From Cytobacillus massiliigabonensis (GTDB lineage Bacteria; Bacillota; Bacilli; Bacillales; Cytobacillaceae), in contig NZ_LT904904.1 in the NCBI RefSeq assembly GCF_900199725.1, positions 1,129,194-1,193,193 of the forward strand: DNA of 64,000 bases, given 5' to 3'. Below are positions 9,605-16,534 of the stretch, piece by piece (positions within the stretch are counted from its first letter, which is position 1; the number at the start of each line of letters is the position of its first letter). Below the pieces are notes generated by a model, which did not search any database, was not told the DNA's origin, and saw only the letters and a list, made by a program, of their open reading frames with translations. A program made the translations under genes and the position numbers.

Positions 9605-9736
9605 ATGGGTTATTTATTTATGGCATACACAGTTATTTGGGCTTTACTTGCAGGGTATATATTCATTTTAGGCAAACGCCAAACGGATTTGAAAAAAGAG
9701 CTTAAAGTTCTCGAGGATTGGAAATCAGAACAATAA
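9605..9736 (+). CDS. ccmD: CcmD-like small membrane protein (43 aa)
   Basis: A 43-residue ORF with a strong AGGAGG 8-9 nt upstream. It has a single membrane helix (MAYTVIWALLAGYIFIL) followed by a charged amphipathic tail (KRQTDLKKELKVLEDW). This is the usual CcmD architecture, and the position directly after ccmC is canonical. CcmD links CcmC, CcmE and the CcmAB ATPase. Confidence 0.85.
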   Translation: MGYLFMAYTVIWALLAGYIFILGKRQTDLKKELKVLEDWKSEQ

Positions 9737-9751
9737 AAGCAGGTGAAGGAA

Positions 9752-10252
9752 ATGAGAAAAAAAGTTATTCCAATCATCGTATTAGTTATTGTTGCAGGTG
9801 TCCTTGGAATCCTCATCAATGGGATGAGCGGCAAGGCATCTGCAATTCCTGGTGATGAGGCAATAGATTTTCAATTAAAGGATACGGAAGGAAAGGAATA
9901 TCGATTATCTGACAGCAAAGGGAAGATTGTAGTTTTGAACTTTTTTGCCACTTGGTGCCAGCCTTGTATAGATGAAGCACCCGAGCTTGAGGCTTTTGGA
10001 GCTGAATATGAAGGTGCCGAGCTATATATCATTGCAAAAGGCGAAACAAAAAAGAGAATAGAGAAATATAAAAAGGAATCGAATTCTAAATTACTCTATT
10101 TACTCGATACGAAAGAGGAAATCTCGAAGAAATACAATGTTATTGGTCAGCCTGAAACAATCATAATCGATGAAAATGGCGTTATTTTCGAAAGATTTTC
10201 TGGGCCGACAACGAAGAAAAGCTTGATAGAAATAATTGAAAGTATTCACTAA
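9752..10252 (+). CDS. CcmG/ResA-like thioredoxin
   Basis: About 166 residues from ATG 9752; a GTG at 9743 is in frame, but AGGTG at 9741-9745 fits the ATG. It has an N-terminal membrane anchor (residues 5-25), then a TlpA/ResA-type thioredoxin fold with the active site WCQPC (Cys69, Cys72) in FFATWCQPCIDEAP and a cis-Pro region near IGQPETI. It likely reduces CXXCH cysteines of apocytochromes before heme ligation. With CcmH reduced to one Cys, this protein may act directly on the apocytochrome. It closes the ccm group. Confidence 0.85.
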   Translation: MRKKVIPIIVLVIVAGVLGILINGMSGKASAIPGDEAIDFQLKDTEGKEYRLSDSKGKIVVLNFFATWCQPCIDEAPELEAFGAEYEGAELYIIAKGETKKRIEKYKKESNSKLLYLLDTKEEISKKYNVIGQPETIIIDENGVIFERFSGPTTKKSLIEIIESIH

Positions 10253-10261
10253 TTCTTGGTT

Positions 10262-10296
10262 TAAAATGCTAAATCAGCATTTTAATATATGCTTTT
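10262..10296 (+). promoter_or_regulatory. Overlapping inverted repeats between ccmG and nrfH
   Basis: TAAAATGCT (10262-10270) and AGCATTTTA (10275-10283) form a perfect 9-bp stem with loop AAATC. The right arm's AGCAT can instead pair with the downstream ATGCT near 10287-10291, which is followed by TTTTTC. The two stems exclude each other. It could set the relative amount of ccm and nrf mRNA through processing or weak attenuation. Confidence 0.4.
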
Positions 10297-10323
10297 TCAT
10301 TATTTTTAGAGGAGGTGAAAAAG

Positions 10324-10857
10324 ATGAGAAGAATGCTTAAAAAGCTATTAGCCATTGATAAAAGATTATTAATATTTATTGGATTATTTGCAGGAATTGT
10401 TCTATCTGTTGTGACGGTGAAAACCTTTGCTTATACAGATTCCCCTGAATTCTGTCAAAGCTGTCACATTATGACAAGTGCTCATGATACCTTTGCGGAC
10501 TCTACTCATGCGACGCTTGCTTGCAGTGACTGCCATTTGCCGCATGATACGTTAGCAAATAAGCTCGTATTTAAAGCGAAATCTGGTCTTGGTCATGTAT
10601 ATTACAATACGCTAGGGGCAGAAAAGATTCCTAATGTGTTAATAGCAACGGAAGGTTCAACAGATGCAATTAATCAGAACTGTATTGATTGCCACGAGAG
10701 TACATTGGATAATGTCTCACACGATGCGAAGGATAGCTGTTCCAGCTGTCATCAGGCAATCCCGCATGGCAATGGCTTTAAAACAGAGGATTATTTTAAA
10801 CCGCCTAAACCAGGTGAGCTTTTAGAAAACAAAGGAGGTACGATGAACAATGGCTAG
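10324..10857 (+). CDS. nrfH: Tetraheme cytochrome c NrfH (NapC/NirT family)
   Basis: 177 residues from ATG 10324, with GGAGGTG at 10311-10317; a GTG at 10315 lies inside the RBS. It has one N-terminal membrane anchor (about 13-35) and four CXXCH heme sites: CQSCH (Cys44), CSDCH (Cys67), CIDCH (Cys120) and CSSCH (Cys139). The first reads EFCQSCHIM, as in other NrfH proteins where the Met can ligate heme 1. It takes electrons from menaquinol and passes them to NrfA. The stop overlaps the nrfA start by 8 bp. Confidence 0.95.
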   Translation: MRRMLKKLLAIDKRLLIFIGLFAGIVLSVVTVKTFAYTDSPEFCQSCHIMTSAHDTFADSTHATLACSDCHLPHDTLANKLVFKAKSGLGHVYYNTLGAEKIPNVLIATEGSTDAINQNCIDCHESTLDNVSHDAKDSCSSCHQAIPHGNGFKTEDYFKPPKPGELLENKGGTMNNG

Positions 10858-12280
10858 GACTTATAGATGGTTATTACTCTCCCTGGCTGCTGTCATACTG
10901 ATTATTACAGGCTGTTCAAGCTCTGATGCTACCACTGCTGCAGAAGATGCGAAGACTGGATTGTCAAAAGATGAAATCAGCAATGAGGCGTTTAAAGATT
11001 TATTCCCGCTTCAATATGACAGTTATCAGAAAAACGCAGAGGATACTAAGGATACTAAATATAGCGGTTCAGTCAAACGAAGTAAGTTCGACCAGGATAA
11101 AGAGCCATATTTGCCAGTTCTTTTTAATGGTTATGGATTTGCAACAGACTATAATGAAGACCGCGGACATATTTATGCAAATGAAGATGTGCGTGCAACT
11201 GCACGGATAACTGATAAATCAATCGGATCTTGTTTAACATGTAAATCAACAGCAGTTCCGCATATGATTGAAGAAATGGGCGATGACTATTGGGGAGGCA
11301 ACTTTAACGATGTTATTTGGCCAAAGGCAGAATCTATGGGTCATTCTCCAATTGGCTGTTCTGACTGTCATGATCCTGAAACAATGGATTTGCGTATTAC
11401 TCGCCCAAGCTTTATTAAAGGGATGGAGGCGCAAGGCATTGATGTTTCTAATGCAACGAAAAATGATATGAGAAACTATGTCTGTGCACAATGCCACGTG
11501 GAATACCACTTTGCAGCAGAAAATAGTGAAGTAACATTCCCATGGAATAATGGTTTCAAACCAGAAGAAATGTATGAATACTATGAAACAACAGCAAAAG
11601 AAAATGGCTTTCAACAAGATTTTATTCATAATGTTTCAGGTACGCCAATAGTTAAAGCGCAGCATCCAGATTTTGAGACGCATATGGAAGGGCCTCATGG
11701 ACAGGCTGGCGTCACATGTTCTGACTGCCATATGCCATATGAACGGGTAGACGGCAAGAAGAAAATTAGTTCTCATTGGTGGCAATCACCACTTAAAACA
11801 ATGGATCAGTCATGTGCAACATGCCATAGTGATCGTGAACTTGAAGATCTGGAAAAGCGAGTAGCTGAAATACAAGATACACACATGGAAGGTTTGCATA
11901 AAGCGGAGGACATCTCTATTAGTGCGCATTACTATGTAAATAAAATGATTACTTCTGGGGTAAGTGAAGATAAAATAAAAGAAGCTCAAGAACATATCCG
12001 TAAAGGTCAATGGTTCTGGGATATTGTCGCTGCTGAAAGCGGAGCAGGTTTCCATAACCCGCAAGGTGGAATGAAGGCTTTAAGAGTTTCAAGCGATGAA
12101 TCCAATAAAGCGATACAAATTGCCACAGAAGAGCTTGTTAAAAAAGGTGTCAATATCGATGAATTAAAAGAAGAAATTGAAAAAGTGAAGAAGGCTGTTT
12201 CAGAAGAAAAAGATAACGCAAAAAAGAAAGAGCATGCGACCAACAGCTACTTTCCAGCACAGCAGCCTCCTCCAAAATAG
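10850..12280 (+). CDS. nrfA: Ammonium-forming cytochrome c nitrite reductase NrfA
   Basis: 476 residues. A lipoprotein signal with LIITGC places acylated Cys22 at the mature N-terminus, which would tether the enzyme outside the membrane. The catalytic heme 1 motif is CLTCK (Cys128-Lys132), followed by four CXXCH sites at Cys170, Cys212, Cys290 and Cys322, the classical pentaheme arrangement. Further conserved segments are CAQCHVEYHF, EGPHGQAGVTCSDCHMPY and FIHNVSGTPIVKAQHPDFE. It reduces nitrite to ammonium with six electrons from NrfH. A GGAGGT lies upstream in the end of nrfH. The terminator at 12298-12340 follows. Confidence 0.97.
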   Translation: MARTYRWLLLSLAAVILIITGCSSSDATTAAEDAKTGLSKDEISNEAFKDLFPLQYDSYQKNAEDTKDTKYSGSVKRSKFDQDKEPYLPVLFNGYGFATDYNEDRGHIYANEDVRATARITDKSIGSCLTCKSTAVPHMIEEMGDDYWGGNFNDVIWPKAESMGHSPIGCSDCHDPETMDLRITRPSFIKGMEAQGIDVSNATKNDMRNYVCAQCHVEYHFAAENSEVTFPWNNGFKPEEMYEYYETTAKENGFQQDFIHNVSGTPIVKAQHPDFETHMEGPHGQAGVTCSDCHMPYERVDGKKKISSHWWQSPLKTMDQSCATCHSDRELEDLEKRVAEIQDTHMEGLHKAEDISISAHYYVNKMITSGVSEDKIKEAQEHIRKGQWFWDIVAAESGAGFHNPQGGMKALRVSSDESNKAIQIATEELVKKGVNIDELKEEIEKVKKAVSEEKDNAKKKEHATNSYFPAQQPPPK

Positions 12281-12297
12281 AGAATAAAGTAAGCTAT

Positions 12298-12340
12298 GAA
12301 AACACTGTACAAACTTAGTTTGTACGGTGTTTTCTTTATT
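12298..12340 (+). terminator. Intrinsic terminator of the ccm-nrf operon
   Basis: GAAAACACTGTACAAA pairs with TTTGTACGGTGTTTTC (one T-G wobble) around a 5-nt loop and is followed by a T-rich tail. The stretch 12341-12614 after it holds no convincing gene; it contains a second hairpin at 12559-12590. Confidence 0.88.
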
Positions 12341-12558
12341 GTGTCAAAATGTTGAATAGGTGTCAATTAACTCACTCCATTTTCTAAATAATTCACAATT
12401 TGATTTTTCTGAATTTTTATATTTAATTAGCAGGCGAAATACTTATTGCAAGGACAATAAAAAAGCAATAAAATTTACTTTGGAATACGAAATAAAGAGA
12501 ATCTTAATTTCACATATAGAAGAATATGAACAAATTTTAAGATAGAATGATCTTGGTG

Positions 12559-12596
12559 AAAGCGACCTAATTAAGGCGCTTTTTAGTCTTTTTATG
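12559..12596 (+). terminator. Terminator-like hairpin in leader of MFS gene
   Basis: AAAGCG plus CCT pair with AGG plus CGCTTT (one bulged A) and are followed by TTTAGTCTTTTT, just upstream of the MFS start. It may be an attenuator for the efflux gene, or simply a second terminator. Confidence 0.5.
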
Positions 12597-12614
12597 AAAG
12601 GAGCGTTCTTTTTC

Positions 12615-13796
12615 ATGCCACGTGTCTTATGGCTATTAGTTATTGGGATGGCAGTGAATGTTACGGGCTCTTCTTTTTTATGGCCTTTAAACACGATTTA
12701 CATTCATGACCATCTTGGGAAATCATTGTCAGTTGCGGGAATCGTGCTCATGTTGAACTCTGGGGCAACGGTGATCGGAAATTTATTTGGAGGAGCACTT
12801 TTTGATAAAATTGGCGGTTATAAATCAGTCTTGCTTGGAATTGGAATCTCGTTATTTTCATTAATTGGTTTAACCTTTTGGCATGGCTGGCCAATGTATG
12901 TCATCTTTTTAACGATTGCTGGTTTTGGAGCAGGCATTGTTTTTCCATCGATGTTTGCGATGGCAGGCTCTGTTTGGAAAGAAGGAGGAAGAAAAGCCTT
13001 TAATGCGATGTATGTCGCACAAAATTTAGGGGTTGCAGTAGGTGCTGCACTTGGTGGGTTTGTTGCTTCTTATTCCTTTCAATTGATTTTCTTAGCAAAT
13101 ACACTAATGTATGTCATTTTTCTTATCATTGCTGTTTCAGGGTATAGAAAGATTAATACTATTTCAGTTTCACAGAGTTCAATTTTAAAAGAAAACACCG
13201 GTGTAAAAAACCATACAAAGCTATATGCTTTATTAATTCTTTGCCTCGGATATTTATTGTGCTGGGTCGGATATGTTCAATGGCAGACGACAATTGCAGC
13301 CTTTACACAGGAGTTAAATATTACATTAAAGCAATATAGCTTCCTTTGGACAGTTAATGGTGCATTGATCGTACTTGGTCAGCCCCTAGTCAATATCTTT
13401 GTGAAGCGCATTAAATCACTCAAAACACAAATTAATATAGGAATTATTATTTTTATAGGTTCATTTGCTTTGACAGCAGGTGCAAAAGAGTTCCCAATCT
13501 TTCTTACAGCAATGATTATTTTAACAATTGGAGAAATGTTTATTTGGCCAGCCGTCCCGACAGTTGCAAATGATTTAGCACCTAAGGGAAGGGAAGGCTT
13601 TTATCAAGGGATCGTCAACAGTACAGCAACTGGCGGCAGAATGATCGGACCATTATTAGGAGGGGTTCTAGTCGATGTTTACGGAACTTCCATGCTATTT
13701 ACAGTTCTCATAATTCTGCTTGTCATTTCAATTTTTACTACTTTGATTTATGATCGGAAAATTAAAGAAAAGAAGCAATTGGCACACGTGTCTTAA
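12615..13796 (+). CDS. yttB: MFS transporter (YttB-like, multidrug-efflux type)
   Basis: About 393 residues from ATG 12615; an in-frame ATG at 12594 lies ahead of the AAAGGAG that serves 12615. It has twelve predicted membrane helices and the MFS motif A variant GGALFDKIGGYKS between helices 2 and 3, with motif C-like glycines in AQNLGVAVGAALGGF. The sequence resembles B. subtilis YttB and other DHA1-type transporters. It is single-transcribed, between a leader hairpin and the terminator at 13807. The substrate cannot be told. It is unlikely to be a nitrite carrier, since NarK signature residues are not seen. Confidence 0.8.
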   Translation: MPRVLWLLVIGMAVNVTGSSFLWPLNTIYIHDHLGKSLSVAGIVLMLNSGATVIGNLFGGALFDKIGGYKSVLLGIGISLFSLIGLTFWHGWPMYVIFLTIAGFGAGIVFPSMFAMAGSVWKEGGRKAFNAMYVAQNLGVAVGAALGGFVASYSFQLIFLANTLMYVIFLIIAVSGYRKINTISVSQSSILKENTGVKNHTKLYALLILCLGYLLCWVGYVQWQTTIAAFTQELNITLKQYSFLWTVNGALIVLGQPLVNIFVKRIKSLKTQINIGIIIFIGSFALTAGAKEFPIFLTAMIILTIGEMFIWPAVPTVANDLAPKGREGFYQGIVNSTATGGRMIGPLLGGVLVDVYGTSMLFTVLIILLVISIFTTLIYDRKIKEKKQLAHVS

Positions 13797-13806
13797 ATAC
13801 GACAGG

Positions 13807-13836
13807 AAAAGCAGTGGGAAAACCACTGCTTTTTGT
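13807..13836 (+). terminator. Intrinsic terminator
   Basis: AAAAGCAGTGG and CCACTGCTTTT form an 11-bp stem around a short A-rich loop, followed by TTGTACTTTTT. Confidence 0.88.
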
Positions 13837-13965
13837 ACTTTTTAGGTGGATAGGAACAAAAGCTGAATTAGCGATAATTATAAGGGGCTACTATTGAGAT
13901 GCCAACATGAAAATAACAAAGAATAAGTCTATGAAGGCTCCATTTAGGTCGGCAAACGAGAAAAA

Positions 13966-14250
13966 GGTCCTTCATCCAAGGGATGAAAGCCGAAATCGGT
14001 TCGACCATGCGAAGTAAGTCCTTCATCCCTTGGATGAAAGCCCGAAATCGGTTCGACCATGCGAAGTAGGTCCTTCATCCAAGGGATGAAAGCCCGAAAT
14101 CGGTTCGACCATGCGAAGTAGGTCCATCATCCAAGGGATGAAAGCCCAAAATCGGTTCGACCATGCGAAGTAGGTCCATCATCCAAGGGATGAAAGCCCG
14201 AAATCGGTTCGACCATGCGAAGTAAGTCCTTCATCAAGTGTATGAATACC
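13966..14250. repeat. 52-bp tandem repeat array (about 5.4 copies)
   Basis: Units start at 13966, 14017, 14069, 14121, 14173 and 14225, giving periods of 51, 52, 52, 52 and 52 bp; the last copy is partial. Each unit holds a short palindrome (TTCATCCAAGGGATGAA) followed by GCCCGAAATCGGTTCGACC and ATGCGAAGTA. Unit 2 carries the exact reverse complement of the palindrome (TTCATCCCTTGGATGAA). Units 4 and 5 have TCCATCATCC instead of TCCTTCATCC. There are no unique spacers, so it is not a CRISPR array. It fills most of the gene-free stretch 13797-14386. Confidence 0.93.
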
Positions 14251-14386
14251 TGAATACAAGCTATCAAAGGGAAAATAGTTTCATTTGATTATCAGAGTTC
14301 ACAGTTATAAAAAATTGCATGCCACATCATGGTGTGTTTATTAGATGTTTAGCATACAAAAGGGAGCCGTTATGATAATCAAAAGG

Positions 14387-14731
14387 TCATATGGCAATAT
14401 CTTTATAATGTTGTTCAACGAAGACGACTTTGTCGAAAAAACTTTTTAATAGGATCCATCTTGCTGGATAGGAATAAATAAAATCTGCGATTGCACTTTC
14501 TGAAAAAAGGACTAGACAGTCTAAAGAAATCTCAGATTGCTGTTTTAAATCATACAATAGTGCATGCGGAATGGTATAGTAGTCGTTTAATTGCAAAGGG
14601 TTAAGCTTTATCGCAGTAATTTGGTGTTCATTTAAATAAGTTTGCAAAGCGTGTTTCTGTACCTCCATACTCTGCTCTTTAGTAAGGCTTTCCGCTTGCC
14701 ATAGCTCGTTTATTATATAAATTCCCTTCAT
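14387..14731 (-). CDS. Hypothetical protein (114 aa)
   Basis: About 114 residues when started at MKGIYIINELWQAE, which has AGGGAG about 9 nt upstream on the minus strand; the open frame extends to 14800. It has no signal peptide or membrane helix. The layout (a beta strand, an amphipathic helix with KEQSMEVQKHALQTYL, a second strand with ITAIKLNPLQL, then CLVLFSE and a helix) suggests a small alpha/beta domain. I do not recognise the family. It is transcribed towards the tandem repeats and away from the sigma-54 activator, which starts 130 bp on the other side. Confidence 0.55.
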   Translation of the reverse strand: MKGIYIINELWQAESLTKEQSMEVQKHALQTYLNEHQITAIKLNPLQLNDYYTIPHALLYDLKQQSEISLDCLVLFSESAIADFIYSYPARWILLKSFFDKVVFVEQHYKDIAI

Positions 14732-14861
14732 TTCCATCCACTCCCTACTGTATTGTTCACTATCGGTATAGGCAAAAATGTGATTGTACATACATCTCAA
14801 TGATGAATTTTCTGAAAAGTGTGATAAGATAATAGGAAATTATTTCGGATAGGAGATCTAA

Positions 14862-16226
14862 ATGAGGAGTGCACTATTAGATATACCAATTGATATTGTC
14901 GAGACCATTGTGGAAAATGCTTTTGGCTGGCTTGTTGTTGTAGATAAAGAGGGCAAGATCATTTATATAAATAAAAATTACTGTGATTTTCTAGAAGTAG
15001 AGCGCGATACAGTGATTGGTGTTCATGTTTCCAAGGTAATAGAAAACTCACGGATGCATATTGTTGCTGCAACGGGAAAAGAGGAAATTGCAGATCTTCA
15101 GTACATAAGAGGTAACTATATGATTGCTAACCGCATTCCAATTGTTTCAAATAATCATGTGGTTGGCGCATTTGGGACTGTTTTTTTTCGCGATACAAAG
15201 GAATGGATGAAAATGAACAGTCATGTAAAAAGCATGCTGACGAAAATTCAAAGCTATATCCAAGAAATTGACCGCAGTGTGAAATATAGCTTAGATGATC
15301 TTCTTGGAAACTCGAAGCAAATTCAGAGCTTAAAAGATAAAGTAAAGATGATTGCTGCAAGTGACATCTCCGTTTTAATCCGCGGGGAAAGCGGGACAGG
15401 CAAGGAATTATTTGCACATAGCATTCATCAATTAAGCAACAGAAGCCACCAGCCTTTTGTGAAGATAAATTGTGGAGCCATTCCAGAGCACCTTTTGGAA
15501 TCAGAATTATTTGGTTACGAGGAAGGCGCGTTTACTGGAGCTAGAAAAGGTGGAAAAAAGGGAAAGTTCCAGTTGGCCGATGGAGGGACATTATTTTTAG
15601 ATGAAATTGGTGATATGCCAATCAATATGCAAGTAAAGCTATTAAGAGCTTTACAGGAAGGCGAAGTGGAGAGTGTAGGATCAACTGAACCTGTTCATAT
15701 TGATGTAAGAATTATTGCTGCTACGAATCGTCCGCTTGAAAAAATGATGGAAGAGAAAAGATTCAGAGAAGATTTGTTTTATCGAATAAATGTTGTGCCA
15801 TTCACAATTCCCCCTTTGCGTGAGCGAATGGAAGATGTTCCTATTTTAATGGATTATTTTATAAAAAAAATTACGAAAAAATCAGGAAAAAGAATCATGT
15901 CTGTAGATGAGGATGTAATTGAAAGGTTTCAGCAATATAGCTGGCCAGGCAATATTAGAGAAATGGAGAATGTGATTGAAGCAGCCATTCATCTGACAAA
16001 CAATGAAGTGATTACTTTGGCTTCACTTCCCGATTATTTGAAGGAGTCATCACTTTTTCCTGTCGGAAAGAAGAAATTAAAGGAAATCATCGAAGAGACG
16101 GAAAGGCGAATATTACTTCAAAGCATAGCAAAATACAATAACAATAAACTAGAAGCAGCAAAGGCTCTCGGGATTAGTAAGTCATCATTGTATGAAAAAC
16201 TTAAAAAATATGAAATTGACCATTAG
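14862..16226 (+). CDS. Sigma-54-dependent activator (PAS-AAA+-Fis)
   Basis: 454 residues. An N-terminal PAS domain (about 12-115) is followed by a linker and a sigma-54 interaction AAA+ domain (about 145-375) with Walker A GESGTGKE, the sigma-54 contact loop GAFTGA, Walker B GGTLFLDEIGD and the arginine-finger region FREDLFYRINV. A Fis-type HTH closes the protein (AAKALGISKSSLYEKLKKY). It binds upstream sites and drives RNA polymerase-sigma-54 at the -24/-12 promoter that follows at 16389, so the permease and dehydrogenase genes downstream are its likely targets. The PAS domain should sense an inducer, perhaps the transported hydroxyacid. Confidence 0.93.
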   Translation: MRSALLDIPIDIVETIVENAFGWLVVVDKEGKIIYINKNYCDFLEVERDTVIGVHVSKVIENSRMHIVAATGKEEIADLQYIRGNYMIANRIPIVSNNHVVGAFGTVFFRDTKEWMKMNSHVKSMLTKIQSYIQEIDRSVKYSLDDLLGNSKQIQSLKDKVKMIAASDISVLIRGESGTGKELFAHSIHQLSNRSHQPFVKINCGAIPEHLLESELFGYEEGAFTGARKGGKKGKFQLADGGTLFLDEIGDMPINMQVKLLRALQEGEVESVGSTEPVHIDVRIIAATNRPLEKMMEEKRFREDLFYRINVVPFTIPPLRERMEDVPILMDYFIKKITKKSGKRIMSVDEDVIERFQQYSWPGNIREMENVIEAAIHLTNNEVITLASLPDYLKESSLFPVGKKKLKEIIEETERRILLQSIAKYNNNKLEAAKALGISKSSLYEKLKKYEIDH

Positions 16227-16230
16227 TCGT

Positions 16231-16262
16231 CCAGAATTTCGGAAGGCGTTCCGGAATTCTGG
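16231..16262 (+). promoter_or_regulatory. Inverted repeat, likely activator site and/or terminator
   Basis: CCAGAATTTCGGAA and TTCCGGAATTCTGG (one mismatch) flank GGCG, starting 5 bp after the activator stop. Related bases recur at 16321-16337 (CCAGATTTCCGGAAA). Both lie upstream of the -24/-12 promoter, as expected for upstream activating sequences. The first can also form a strong hairpin followed by a modest T-rich stretch, so a terminator role is possible. Confidence 0.6.
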
Positions 16263-16320
16263 ACTTTCTTTGTATTCATCAATCAACAAAGGCTTTTATG
16301 AAGCTAATTCATTTGAGGGA

Positions 16321-16337
16321 TTCCAGATTTCCGGAAA
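16321..16337 (+). promoter_or_regulatory. Second candidate upstream activating site
   Basis: TTCCAGATTTCCGGAAA contains the palindrome TTTCCGGAAA and repeats the CCAGA-N-TT-CGGAA core of the inverted repeat at 16231. It lies about 60 bp upstream of the -24 element. Confidence 0.5.
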
Positions 16338-16388
16338 TAAAGTTCACATAATTTTCAAATTTTCCTGTTCCTTATCGCTTTTTACTTT

Positions 16389-16404
16389 TGGCATGCTACT
16401 TGCA
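16389..16404 (+). promoter_or_regulatory. Sigma-54 promoter (-24/-12)
   Basis: TGGCATGCTACTTGCA places GG (16390-16391) and GC (16402-16403) exactly ten bases apart, matching the TGGCAC-N5-TTGCA consensus at all but one position. It lies between the activator gene and the GntP-type permease; the start point would be near 16415. Confidence 0.9.
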
Positions 16405-16534
16405 ATAAATAAAATAGAGGAACATTTTGTACCTTGCCAGAAATTATTTTGAAATGTAATCATTTTCAAAAGGGGGATGGAATAGCGAAAAAAGGTGATG
16501 TGAGCTCCAAACTCAAAATAAAGGAGGAACTGGA

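Noticed and set aside
12360..12545. 61-codon ORF between nrfA and the MFS gene
   Set aside because: No ribosome binding site, A/T-rich low-complexity composition, no recognisable product; probably chance.
12615..13796. NarK-type nitrite/nitrate transporter
   Set aside because: The protein follows nrfA but lacks NarK signature motifs, is separated by a terminator, and resembles efflux-type YttB.
14030..14060. tRNA-like T-loop (GGTTCGACC) in each tandem unit
   Set aside because: No matching acceptor or anticodon arms surround it; chance similarity.
13966..14250. CRISPR array
   Set aside because: Units are contiguous with no unique spacers and no cas genes are near.
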